From: Pseudomonas purpurea
GTDB taxonomy: Bacteria; Pseudomonadota; Gammaproteobacteria; Pseudomonadales; Pseudomonadaceae
Assembly: GCF_039908635.1 (NCBI RefSeq)
Contig: NZ_CP150918.1
Span: forward strand, 3,405,001-3,469,000
Direction of reading: 5' to 3'
DNA length: 64,000 bases
Position 1 is the stretch's first letter, and every line of letters starts with the position of its first letter. Positions 56,901-64,000 of the stretch are shown here, piece by piece. The position numbers were made by a program, and so were the translations under genes. Below the pieces are notes generated by a model. That model was given only the letters and a program-made list of their open reading frames with translations. It did not search any database and had not been told where the DNA came from.

Positions 56901-58769
56901 ATGCGATTGCTTTTTCCCTCACTGCTCTTCACCGCTCTGGCCTTGTTACCGGGTTTTCAATCCGCGGCTGCCGCGCCTGAACACGCCCTGACGGTATACG
57001 GCGAACCGGCCAAGTACCCGGCGGGTTTCAGTCACTTCGACTACACCAATGTGCGGGCCCCCAAGGGTGGCAGCATGCGCCGCTCGGCCATCGAGATCGG
57101 ACATTTCGACCATGTACTGCCCTACATCGACAAGGGTATCGGCGTGTCCCAGCTCGACGGCATGCTCTACTCGCCGCTGGCGCAGCGCTCTCAGGATGAG
57201 CCCTACACCGTGTACGGCCTGGTCGCGGAAAAAATGGAGCGCGCCGACGATGGTCTATCGCTGCGTTTCTATCTCGACCCCAAGGCGCAGTTTGCCGACG
57301 GCACGCCGATCACCGCCGAAGACGTGCGCTACACCTTTAACCTGCTGATGACCCAGGGCAGCCTGCGCTATCGCACCCAGTTCGCCGACGTCAAAGGCGT
57401 CGAGGTGGAATCGGAGCGCACCGTGCGCTTTGACTTCAAGAGCAACGAGAACCGCACCCTGCCCCTGGACATCGCCACCCTGCCGGTGTTTCCCGAGCAC
57501 TGGTGGAAAACCCGCGACTTCGCCAACGGCGGTGGCTACGAAGCCCCACTGGGCAGCGGCCCGTATCGGGTCGGCAAGATCGATTCCGGACGCAGCATCA
57601 CCTTCGAACGCAACGCTGACTGGTGGGGCAAGGATTTGCCCGTCAGCCGTGGCCTCTACAACTTCGACCATTTCAGCATCGAGTACTTCGGCGACACCGA
57701 TGTGGCCCGCCAGGTGCTGCGCGGCGGCGCTTACGATTACAACCGAGAGTTCTCCGCCACCGGCTACTCCATCGGTTATGACGGTCCGCAATTGAACGAC
57801 GGTCGCCTGCAAAGGGCTCACTTGGCCAAAGAAGCTCCGCAACCGGCGCAGGGGTATGTGTTCAACCTGCAAAAACCGATGTTCCAGGACCGCCGCGTGC
57901 GTCAGGCACTGGCCATGCTATGGGACTTCGAGTGGAGCAACCGGCAGATGATGCGTGACCTCTATATCCGCCAGCAGAGCGTTTTTTCCAACACCATACT
58001 GGCCGCCCGGCAGTTGCCCGATGCGGCTGAACTGGCCATTCTCGAACCGCTGCGCGGGCAGGTTCCGGACGAAGTCTTCACCCAGGTGTTCGAAGCGCCG
58101 AAGACCGACGGCAGCGGCAATGTCCGCGACAAACAGCTGCAGGCCCTGGCACTGCTTGAGCAGGCGGGCTGGAAACCCGACGGCGACCGGTTGGTCAATG
58201 CCGCAGGAGAGCCGCTGACCTTTACCTTCCTCAACACCCAGGGTGGCATCGAGCGCCTACTGTTGCCGTACAAACGTACGCTGGCGCAGATCGGCATCAC
58301 CCTGGAGATCCGGCGCATCGACTCTTCGCAATACGTAAACCGGGTGATGAGCCGCGACTACGACATGATCGTCACCGGTTACGCCGTGACCACCTCGCCG
58401 GGGCTGGAGCTGTACAGCTACTTTGGCTCGGCAGCGGCCAACGACCCCGGCGCCAGCAACTACATGGTCCTGCAAAACCCGGCCGTCGACACCCTGATCA
58501 CCGGGCTGGTGAAAGCCACCACCCAAGCCGACATGCTGCGCTACGCCCATGCGCTGGACCGGGTGCTGCAATGGAACTACTACTGGATTCCCAATTACTA
58601 CCCGCCCGGCACATCCACCGTCTGGTGGAACCGCTTCGGTATCCCGGCCGTGCAGGCGAGCAATGATGAATCCATCGAAAGCTGGTGGGAAATGAGCAGC
58701 ACGCCACTGACCAATGAACAAATGGCCGCCGAGCGCATCAGCCGTGGCAAACCCGGAGGACCGCACTGA
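56901..58769 (+). CDS. yejA: peptide ABC transporter substrate-binding protein (YejA-like)
   Basis: A 622-aa periplasmic solute-binding protein (SBP family 5). A signal peptide ([19 protein letters not shown], cleaved near AAAA|PEH) decides the start at 56901; the open frame extends upstream without sense. [20 protein letters not shown] and [12 protein letters not shown] are typical of YejA. It delivers oligopeptides (in E. coli, microcin C) to YejBEF. It overlaps yejB by one base. Confidence 0.88.
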   Translation: MRLLFPSLLFTALALLPGFQSAAAAPEHALTVYGEPAKYPAGFSHFDYTNVRAPKGGSMRRSAIEIGHFDHVLPYIDKGIGVSQLDGMLYSPLAQRSQDEPYTVYGLVAEKMERADDGLSLRFYLDPKAQFADGTPITAEDVRYTFNLLMTQGSLRYRTQFADVKGVEVESERTVRFDFKSNENRTLPLDIATLPVFPEHWWKTRDFANGGGYEAPLGSGPYRVGKIDSGRSITFERNADWWGKDLPVSRGLYNFDHFSIEYFGDTDVARQVLRGGAYDYNREFSATGYSIGYDGPQLNDGRLQRAHLAKEAPQPAQGYVFNLQKPMFQDRRVRQALAMLWDFEWSNRQMMRDLYIRQQSVFSNTILAARQLPDAAELAILEPLRGQVPDEVFTQVFEAPKTDGSGNVRDKQLQALALLEQAGWKPDGDRLVNAAGEPLTFTFLNTQGGIERLLLPYKRTLAQIGITLEIRRIDSSQYVNRVMSRDYDMIVTGYAVTTSPGLELYSYFGSAAANDPGASNYMVLQNPAVDTLITGLVKATTQADMLRYAHALDRVLQWNYYWIPNYYPPGTSTVWWNRFGIPAVQASNDESIESWWEMSSTPLTNEQMAAERISRGKPGGPH

Positions 58770-59827
58770 TGCTCGCTTACGTGCTGCGGCGTTTGCTGCT
58801 GATCATTCCAACCCTGGTGATTATTCTGCTGGTCAACTTCGCCATTGTGCAGGCCGCACCCGGCGGCCCGGTGGAGCAAGCCATCGCCCGCCTGCAAGGG
58901 ATCGGCGGCGGTGGCCTCGGCACTTCCGGCGAAGCCGTGAGCGGGGGGGCGCGTGCCAGTCGCGGCCTCGACCCGCAACTGATCAAAGACATCGAAAAAC
59001 AGTACGGCTTTGATAAACCGGCGCCGGAACGCCTGTGGCTGATGCTCAAGAGCTACGCACGACTGGACTTCGGCAAAAGCTTCTTTCGCGGCGCGACTGT
59101 CACCGACCTGATCCTGGAAAAGATGCCGGTGACCATTTCCCTCGGGCTCTGGGCCACGCTCATCACCTACCTGGTGTCGATCCCGTTGGGCATTCGCAAA
59201 GCGGTGCATCACGGCAGCCATTTCGATATCTGGAGCAGCACCGCGATCATCATCGGCTACGCCATGCCGGCGTTTCTGTTCGCCATGTTTTTGATCGTCG
59301 TGTTTGCCGGCGGCACATCGTTGAACTGGTTTCCCGTGCGCGGGCTGGTGTCGGAAAACTTCGAGCAACTGTCCACCCTCGGGAAAATCGCCGACTACTT
59401 CTGGCACCTGGTGCTGCCGGTGACGTCGCTGGTGATCGGCGGTTTCGCCACCCTGACCATTCTGACCAAGAACTCGTTTCTCAACGAAATCACCCGCCAG
59501 TATGTGGTCACCGCCCGGGCCAAAGGCTTGAGCGAACGCCGGGTGCTGTACGGGCATGTGTTTCGCAACGCGATGCTGCTGGTGGTGTCGGGGATTCCCC
59601 AGGCGTTTATCAGCGTGTTTTTCGCCGGATCCTTGCTGATCGAAGTGATTTTCTCCCTCGATGGCCTGGGACGCATGAGTTACGAGGCCGCCGTTTCGCG
59701 GGACTACCCGGTGGTGTTCGGCTCGCTGTTCATCTTCACCCTGTTTGGGCTGCTGATAAAACTCATCGGCGACCTCTGCTACACCCTGGTCGACCCGCGC
59801 ATCGACTTCGCCGCGAGGAACGCCTGA
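58769..59827 (+). CDS. yejB: peptide ABC transporter permease (YejB-like)
   Basis: A 352-aa permease with six membrane segments and the OppB-type N-terminus ([17 protein letters not shown]). The long periplasmic loop after TM1 is typical of YejB. It overlaps yejA (TGATG) and yejE by one base each, so the operon is tightly coupled. Confidence 0.9.
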   Translation: MLAYVLRRLLLIIPTLVIILLVNFAIVQAAPGGPVEQAIARLQGIGGGGLGTSGEAVSGGARASRGLDPQLIKDIEKQYGFDKPAPERLWLMLKSYARLDFGKSFFRGATVTDLILEKMPVTISLGLWATLITYLVSIPLGIRKAVHHGSHFDIWSSTAIIIGYAMPAFLFAMFLIVVFAGGTSLNWFPVRGLVSENFEQLSTLGKIADYFWHLVLPVTSLVIGGFATLTILTKNSFLNEITRQYVVTARAKGLSERRVLYGHVFRNAMLLVVSGIPQAFISVFFAGSLLIEVIFSLDGLGRMSYEAAVSRDYPVVFGSLFIFTLFGLLIKLIGDLCYTLVDPRIDFAARNA

Positions 59828-60849
59828 TGCTCAATCTTTCGCCGTTGGCGCGTCGACGCTTCGAACGTTTCAAGAAAAACCGTCGCGGCTGGTGGTCGCT
59901 GTGGCTGTTCATCGGTTTGTTCATCCTGACCCTGGGCGGTGAACTGATCGCCAACGACAAACCGCTGGTGCTCAGCTATCAGGGGTCGTTGTACTTCCCC
60001 GCGTTCAAGCGCTACACCGAACTGGAGTTTGGCGGCCAACTGCCGTTCCAGGCCGATTACCGCAGTGACTACGTGCAGAAACTGATCCACAAGGACGGTG
60101 GCTGGATGCTGTTCCCACCGATCCCGTTCAGCGACGACACGCCGAACTACGACCTCAACCAGCCCACGCCGAGCCCGCCGTCGAAGGTCAACTGGCTCGG
60201 CACCGACGATCAGGCACGGGACGTGTTGGCACGGGTGATTTTCGGTGCACGCGTGTCGATACTGTTTGCCCTGGCGCTGACCGCCATCAGTGCGCTGATC
60301 GGCATCGCCGCGGGCGCCCTGCAAGGTTACTACGGCGGCTGGATCGACCTGCTCGGCCAGCGCTTGCTGGAAGTCTGGTCGGGGCTGCCGGTGTTGTACC
60401 TGCTGATCATCCTCTCGGGTTTCGTCGAACCGAACTTCTGGTGGCTGCTGGGGATCATGGCGCTGTTTTCCTGGCTCGCGCTGGTGGACGTGGTGCGTGC
60501 CGAGTTCCTGCGCGGGCGCAACCTGGAATACGTCAAAGCCGCCCGGGCATTGGGCCTGACTGACCGCAAGGTGATCGTGCGGCACATTCTGCCGAACGCC
60601 ATGAACGCCACGTTGAGCTACCTGCCATTCATCCTCACCGGGGCGATCTCCACGCTTACCGCGCTGGATTTCCTGGGCTTCGGCATGCCCGCGGGCAGTG
60701 CGTCGCTGGGCGAGTTGATCGGCCAGGGCAAACAGAACCTGCAAGCGCCGTGGCTCGGCCTGACGGCATTTTTCACCCTGGCGTTGATTCTTTCTCTACT
60801 GGTGTTTATCGGCGAGGCGTTGCGAGACGCTTTCGATCCGCGGGCATGA
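59827..60849 (+). CDS. yejE: peptide ABC transporter permease (YejE-like)
   Basis: A 340-aa permease. ATG 59827 overlaps the yejB stop and begins [20 protein letters not shown], the YejE/OppC start; a much longer open frame lies inside yejB and is a shadow. The EAA-type loop (YVKAARALGLTDRKVIVRHI) contacts the ATPase. Confidence 0.9.
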   Translation: MLNLSPLARRRFERFKKNRRGWWSLWLFIGLFILTLGGELIANDKPLVLSYQGSLYFPAFKRYTELEFGGQLPFQADYRSDYVQKLIHKDGGWMLFPPIPFSDDTPNYDLNQPTPSPPSKVNWLGTDDQARDVLARVIFGARVSILFALALTAISALIGIAAGALQGYYGGWIDLLGQRLLEVWSGLPVLYLLIILSGFVEPNFWWLLGIMALFSWLALVDVVRAEFLRGRNLEYVKAARALGLTDRKVIVRHILPNAMNATLSYLPFILTGAISTLTALDFLGFGMPAGSASLGELIGQGKQNLQAPWLGLTAFFTLALILSLLVFIGEALRDAFDPRA

Positions 60850-62444
60850 AGCAGGACGTGGACATGAGCGACAACCTGATCGAAATCCGCAACCTCAGCG
60901 TCGCCTTCAGTGGCCAGACCGTGGTGCGCAACCTGTGCCTGGATATCCGCCCCGGTGAGTGCCTGGCGCTGGTGGGCGAGTCGGGCTCCGGTAAATCGGT
61001 GACCGCGCACTCGATCCTGCAATTGTTGCCCGAAAGCGGCACCCAGACCCACGGCAGCATTCGCTACCGGGGCCAGGAGCTGCTCGGTGCCGACACCCGC
61101 ACCTTGCGCAGCCTGCGTGGCAACCGGATCGCGATGATTTTCCAGGAGCCGATGACCTCCCTCAACCCACTGCACAGCATCGAAAAGCAGATCGGCGAAA
61201 CCTTGCTGGTGCACAAGGGGCTCGGCGGTAAAGCGGCGCAAAAACGCATTCTCGAACTGCTGGAACTGGTGGGCATCCAGAAGCCGCTAGAGCGGCTCAA
61301 GGCTTACCCTCACCAGCTTTCCGGAGGCCAGCGGCAACGGGTAATGATCGCCATGGCCCTGGCCTGCGAGCCCGAGCTGCTGATCGCCGACGAACCGACC
61401 ACCGCACTCGACGTCACCGTGCAGCGCAAGATCCTGCTGCTGCTCAAGTCCCTGCAACAGCGCCTCGGCATGTCGCTGCTGCTGATCAGCCACGACCTCA
61501 ATCTGGTGCGCAGCATCGCCCAGCGAGTCTGCGTGATGCGCGCCGGGGAAATCGTCGAACAGGCCGACTGTGAAACCCTCTTCACCCAGCCGAAACATCC
61601 CTACAGTTGTGTGCTGTTGAACGCCGAGCCGGAAGGTGAAGCGTTGCCGCGAGACGAGCGCGAAGCGGTGCTGGAAGTCGACGACCTGAGCGTGCGTTTT
61701 GCGCTGGGCGGCGGGTTGTTCCAGCGCAAAACCTGGCTACACGCCGTGGACGGTATCAGCCTCAGTATTCAACGCGGCAAGACGCTGGGCATCGTCGGCG
61801 AATCCGGCTCCGGCAAGTCCACCCTCGGGCAAGCCATCCTGCGCCTGCTCGACTCCCAAGGCAGCATCCGCTTCCAGGGGCAGGCCCTCGATGGCCTGAA
61901 CCAAAAGCAGTTGCGGCCGTGGCGCAAACAGATGCAGGTGGTGTTCCAGGACCCGTTTGGCAGCCTCAGCCCACGCATGTCAGTGGCGCAGATCATCAGC
62001 GAGGGTCTGGAAGTACACAGCCAGTCGACGGCCGCCGAATGCGAGGCTCAGGTTATCCGCGTGCTGGAAGAAGTCGGCCTCGACCCGCAAAGCCGTCATC
62101 GCTACCCCCACGAATTTTCCGGGGGCCAGCGCCAACGGATTGCGATTGCCCGCGCACTGGTGCTCAAACCGGCGCTGATATTGCTCGACGAACCGACCTC
62201 GGCCCTGGACCGCACGGTGCAAAAACAAGTGGTCGCCCTGCTCCGCCAGCTCCAGGAGAAACACGGCTTGACCTACTTGTTCATCAGCCATGACTTGTCG
62301 GTGGTCCGCGCCCTGGCCCACGACATGATCGTGATCAAGGACGGTAAAGTCGTGGAGCGCGGTGCCAGCCACGAAGTGTTCGACGCGCCCCAGCATCCGT
62401 ATACCAAGGAGCTGTTGGCGGCGGCGCATCCGGGCTGGGCATAA
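60846..62444 (+). CDS. yejF: peptide ABC transporter ATP-binding protein, two ATPase domains (YejF-like)
   Basis: A 532-aa fused ATPase: Walker [13 protein letters not shown] (first half) and [12 protein letters not shown] (second half), with signatures LSGGQRQR and FSGGQRQR and Walker B LLIADEP and LILLDEP. The ATG at 60846 overlaps the yejE stop (ATGA); a second ATG six codons later is possible. It powers YejBE uptake. Intriguing because Yej systems import peptide antibiotics such as microcin C. Confidence 0.9.
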   Translation: MKQDVDMSDNLIEIRNLSVAFSGQTVVRNLCLDIRPGECLALVGESGSGKSVTAHSILQLLPESGTQTHGSIRYRGQELLGADTRTLRSLRGNRIAMIFQEPMTSLNPLHSIEKQIGETLLVHKGLGGKAAQKRILELLELVGIQKPLERLKAYPHQLSGGQRQRVMIAMALACEPELLIADEPTTALDVTVQRKILLLLKSLQQRLGMSLLLISHDLNLVRSIAQRVCVMRAGEIVEQADCETLFTQPKHPYSCVLLNAEPEGEALPRDEREAVLEVDDLSVRFALGGGLFQRKTWLHAVDGISLSIQRGKTLGIVGESGSGKSTLGQAILRLLDSQGSIRFQGQALDGLNQKQLRPWRKQMQVVFQDPFGSLSPRMSVAQIISEGLEVHSQSTAAECEAQVIRVLEEVGLDPQSRHRYPHEFSGGQRQRIAIARALVLKPALILLDEPTSALDRTVQKQVVALLRQLQEKHGLTYLFISHDLSVVRALAHDMIVIKDGKVVERGASHEVFDAPQHPYTKELLAAAHPGWA

Positions 62445-62474
62445 TCCCCGGCATGCCGTTGCACCGTGCCGCGG

Positions 62475-62554
62475 CCTTCGCGAGCAAGCCTGCTCCCACA
62501 CCTGATCTGTGTCGTTCACAAATCCCCTGTGGGAGCGGGCTTGCTCGCGAAAGC
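62475..62554. repeat. REP doublet
   Basis: Two inverted REP arms (CTTCGCGAGCAAGCCTGCTC at left and GAGCGGGCTTGCTCGCGAAA at right) separated by about 30 bp, between yejF and the regulator gene. Same family as the 18 kb doublet. Confidence 0.85.
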
Positions 62555-62582
62555 GTCCGCACAGACACCACATATTCCGGAC

Positions 62583-64000
62583 ATGACAACCATGAATACC
62601 ACCGACAGCCTCAAGGACTACCAACGTGTTCGGATGCTCGCCATCCGTTCGTTGTTCGAGATCATCGAACAGTCCAGCGAAGGCACCGTGATTGTCGACC
62701 GCGACGCGAACATCGTCTGGATGAACGAGCGTTACGCCAAGCGCTTCGGCCTGGAGTCGGCGGACGTAGCCATCGGCAAACCCTGCGAAAGCGTGATCCC
62801 GGGCAGCCTCTTGCGTGAGGTGGTGCGCACCGGCCGGCCGATCCTGCTGGACATGCAGGACACCCCCAAGGAGCCGCTGGTGGTGATGCGCCTGCCGATC
62901 CACGACGATGCGGGCGCGGTGATCGGTGCCATCGGTTTTGCGCTGTTCGACGAATTGCGCAGCCTGTCGCCGATGCTCAAGCGTTACCTGAGCATGCAGG
63001 AAGAACTGGCCTCCACCCGCTCGCTGTTGCGCGCGCGCCAGGCCAAGTACACCTTCGCCCACTTCATCGGCACCAGTGCCGCCAGCCTGGAAGTCAAACG
63101 CCGCGCCCGACGCAGCGCCAGTACCGAGTCGCCCGTCTTGTTGCTGGGCGAAACCGGCACCGGCAAAGAGCTGCTGGCCCAGGCGATTCATGGCGCCTCG
63201 CCGAGGGCGCACAAAGCGTTTGTCAGCATCAACAGCGCGGCGATTCCCGAGGCGTTGCTGGAAGCCGAGTTTTTCGGCACCGCGCCCGGCGCGTTCACCG
63301 GCGCCGACCGCAAGGGCCGCCCCGGCAAATTGCAGATTGCCCAGGGCGGGACCCTGTTTCTCGATGAGATCGGCGACATGCCGCTGCCGCTGCAAAGCAA
63401 ACTGCTGCGGGTGTTGCAGGAAAAAGAATTCGAACCGGTCGGTTCCAACGAAGTGATCCAGAGCGACGTGCGGGTCATCGCCGCCACGTCCACAGACCTG
63501 GAAGCGGCGATCAAGCGCGGCGAGTTTCGCGCCGACTTGTATTACCGCCTCAACGTCCTGCCGATTCAGGTTCCGCCCTTGCGCGAGCGCCTCGACGATC
63601 TTCCGGCCCTCAGCGAGGCGATCCTTGAAGAGCTGCGCAGCCAGCATGAACTCGACCGTCAGGCCCTGGAGTTGCTCGGCCAACACGCCTGGCCGGGGAA
63701 CATTCGCGAGCTGCGCAACGTGCTGGAGCGCGCCGCGCTGCTCAGTGATGACCTGGTGCTCGACGCGCAAGAAATTCGCGCGGCCATCGGCAGTTTTGTC
63801 CCGGTGCAACGTGCCGCGAGCGCCGTCATCGAAACCTTTGCCAATGAAACCTTCAGCGTTGCCCGTGAACGCTTTGACCGGCAGTTGATTGAAAACACCC
63901 TCGCGCAATGCGGCGGCAAGGTCATCGAAGCGGCGGCACGGTTGGGGCTGGGGCGTTCGACGCTGTACAAGAAAATGGTGGCGTTGGGGATGGCAGAGTC
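62583..64000 (+). CDS. sigma-54-dependent transcriptional activator (3' end outside window)
   Basis: About 472 residues visible; the gene runs off the right edge without a stop but is close to its end. Order: PAS-like sensor (about 20-130; GTVIVDRDANIVWMNERYAK), AAA+ domain with Walker A GETGTGKE, GAFTGA loop contacting sigma-54, Walker B GGTLFLDEIGDM, and a C-terminal Fis-type HTH (GGKVIEAAARLGLGRSTLYK). It activates sigma-54 promoters in response to a small ligand. The start is uncertain: ATG 62583 or 62592, neither with a good Shine-Dalgarno. The target operon is not visible. Confidence 0.88.
   Translation, partial: MTTMNTTDSLKDYQRVRMLAIRSLFEIIEQSSEGTVIVDRDANIVWMNERYAKRFGLESADVAIGKPCESVIPGSLLREVVRTGRPILLDMQDTPKEPLVVMRLPIHDDAGAVIGAIGFALFDELRSLSPMLKRYLSMQEELASTRSLLRARQAKYTFAHFIGTSAASLEVKRRARRSASTESPVLLLGETGTGKELLAQAIHGASPRAHKAFVSINSAAIPEALLEAEFFGTAPGAFTGADRKGRPGKLQIAQGGTLFLDEIGDMPLPLQSKLLRVLQEKEFEPVGSNEVIQSDVRVIAATSTDLEAAIKRGEFRADLYYRLNVLPIQVPPLRERLDDLPALSEAILEELRSQHELDRQALELLGQHAWPGNIRELRNVLERAALLSDDLVLDAQEIRAAIGSFVPVQRAASAVIETFANETFSVARERFDRQLIENTLAQCGGKVIEAAARLGLGRSTLYKKMVALGMAE

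Noticed and set aside
59035..59826. Long plus-strand frame inside yejB as an extension of yejE
   Set aside because: Its translation is Arg-rich and unlike any protein; the ATG at 59827 overlaps the yejB stop as in other members of this operon.

Overview
The window is chromosomal DNA of a Pseudomonas, almost certainly of the P. fluorescens group. The core genes (gacA-uvrC-pgsA-tRNA-Gly, an ampR/ampC pair, a polyamine glutamylation locus, a yej-type transporter) and REP-type palindromes are typical of that group. No taxonomic search was possible, so this is recognition only.

Layout. 1-7.3 kb: gamma-glutamyl polyamine catabolism (puuB-puuC-puuA, minus strand) divergent from a potG-potH-potI importer; the space between holds decayed sequence and no binding-protein gene. 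7.6-10.3 kb: a DUF3303 protein, then ampR and ampC divergently arranged. 10.4-15.4 kb: an A+T-rich accessory patch with a glutathione-transferase fragment, a 142-bp TA-flanked MITE, a PAAR pseudogene, several unknown small proteins, a YwqG/DUF1963-like protein and a gene with an internal stop. It looks like a decayed type VI/polymorphic-toxin effector and immunity locus. 15.5-24.4 kb: DUF1289 and partner, a chemoreceptor, a REP doublet nested in a longer inverted repeat, a double TerD protein, an Rhs scrap, two frameshifted genes (a small protein and cystathionine beta-synthase) and a cystathionine gamma-family enzyme. 24.7-26.5 kb: a frameshifted M20 dipeptidase.

26.7-47.2 kb: a probable NRPS/PKS biosynthetic island, the most interesting part. 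A PgeF-like laccase-domain protein is divergent from a run of alpha/beta hydrolase, methyltransferase, arginyl-tRNA-transferase-like (GNAT-fold) protein, MFS exporter, a 3173-aa NRPS (A-A-T-C-A-T-C-A-T), a KS-(dead AT)-T-luciferase-like monooxygenase protein, a free C-T protein and an S66 (LdcA/MccF-like) peptidase. No thioesterase domain is visible. Homologues of two peptidoglycan-tailoring enzymes bracket the cluster. The island ends in an IS21 scrap and an integrase scrap next to the 3' end of tRNA-Gly, which suggests tRNA-targeted acquisition.

47.7-56.7 kb: core genes tRNA-Gly, pgsA, uvrC and gacA, a nitrilase/GNAT pair, a DAHP synthase preceded by two aromatic-rich leader peptides and an intrinsic terminator (an attenuator), a lipase, a frameshifted parvulin gene and an orphan gene. 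56.9-64 kb: yejABEF-type peptide transporter, a REP doublet and a sigma-54 activator running off the right edge. Four genes carry single-base indels, mostly in short homopolymers, so sequencing error is a serious alternative to real gene decay.
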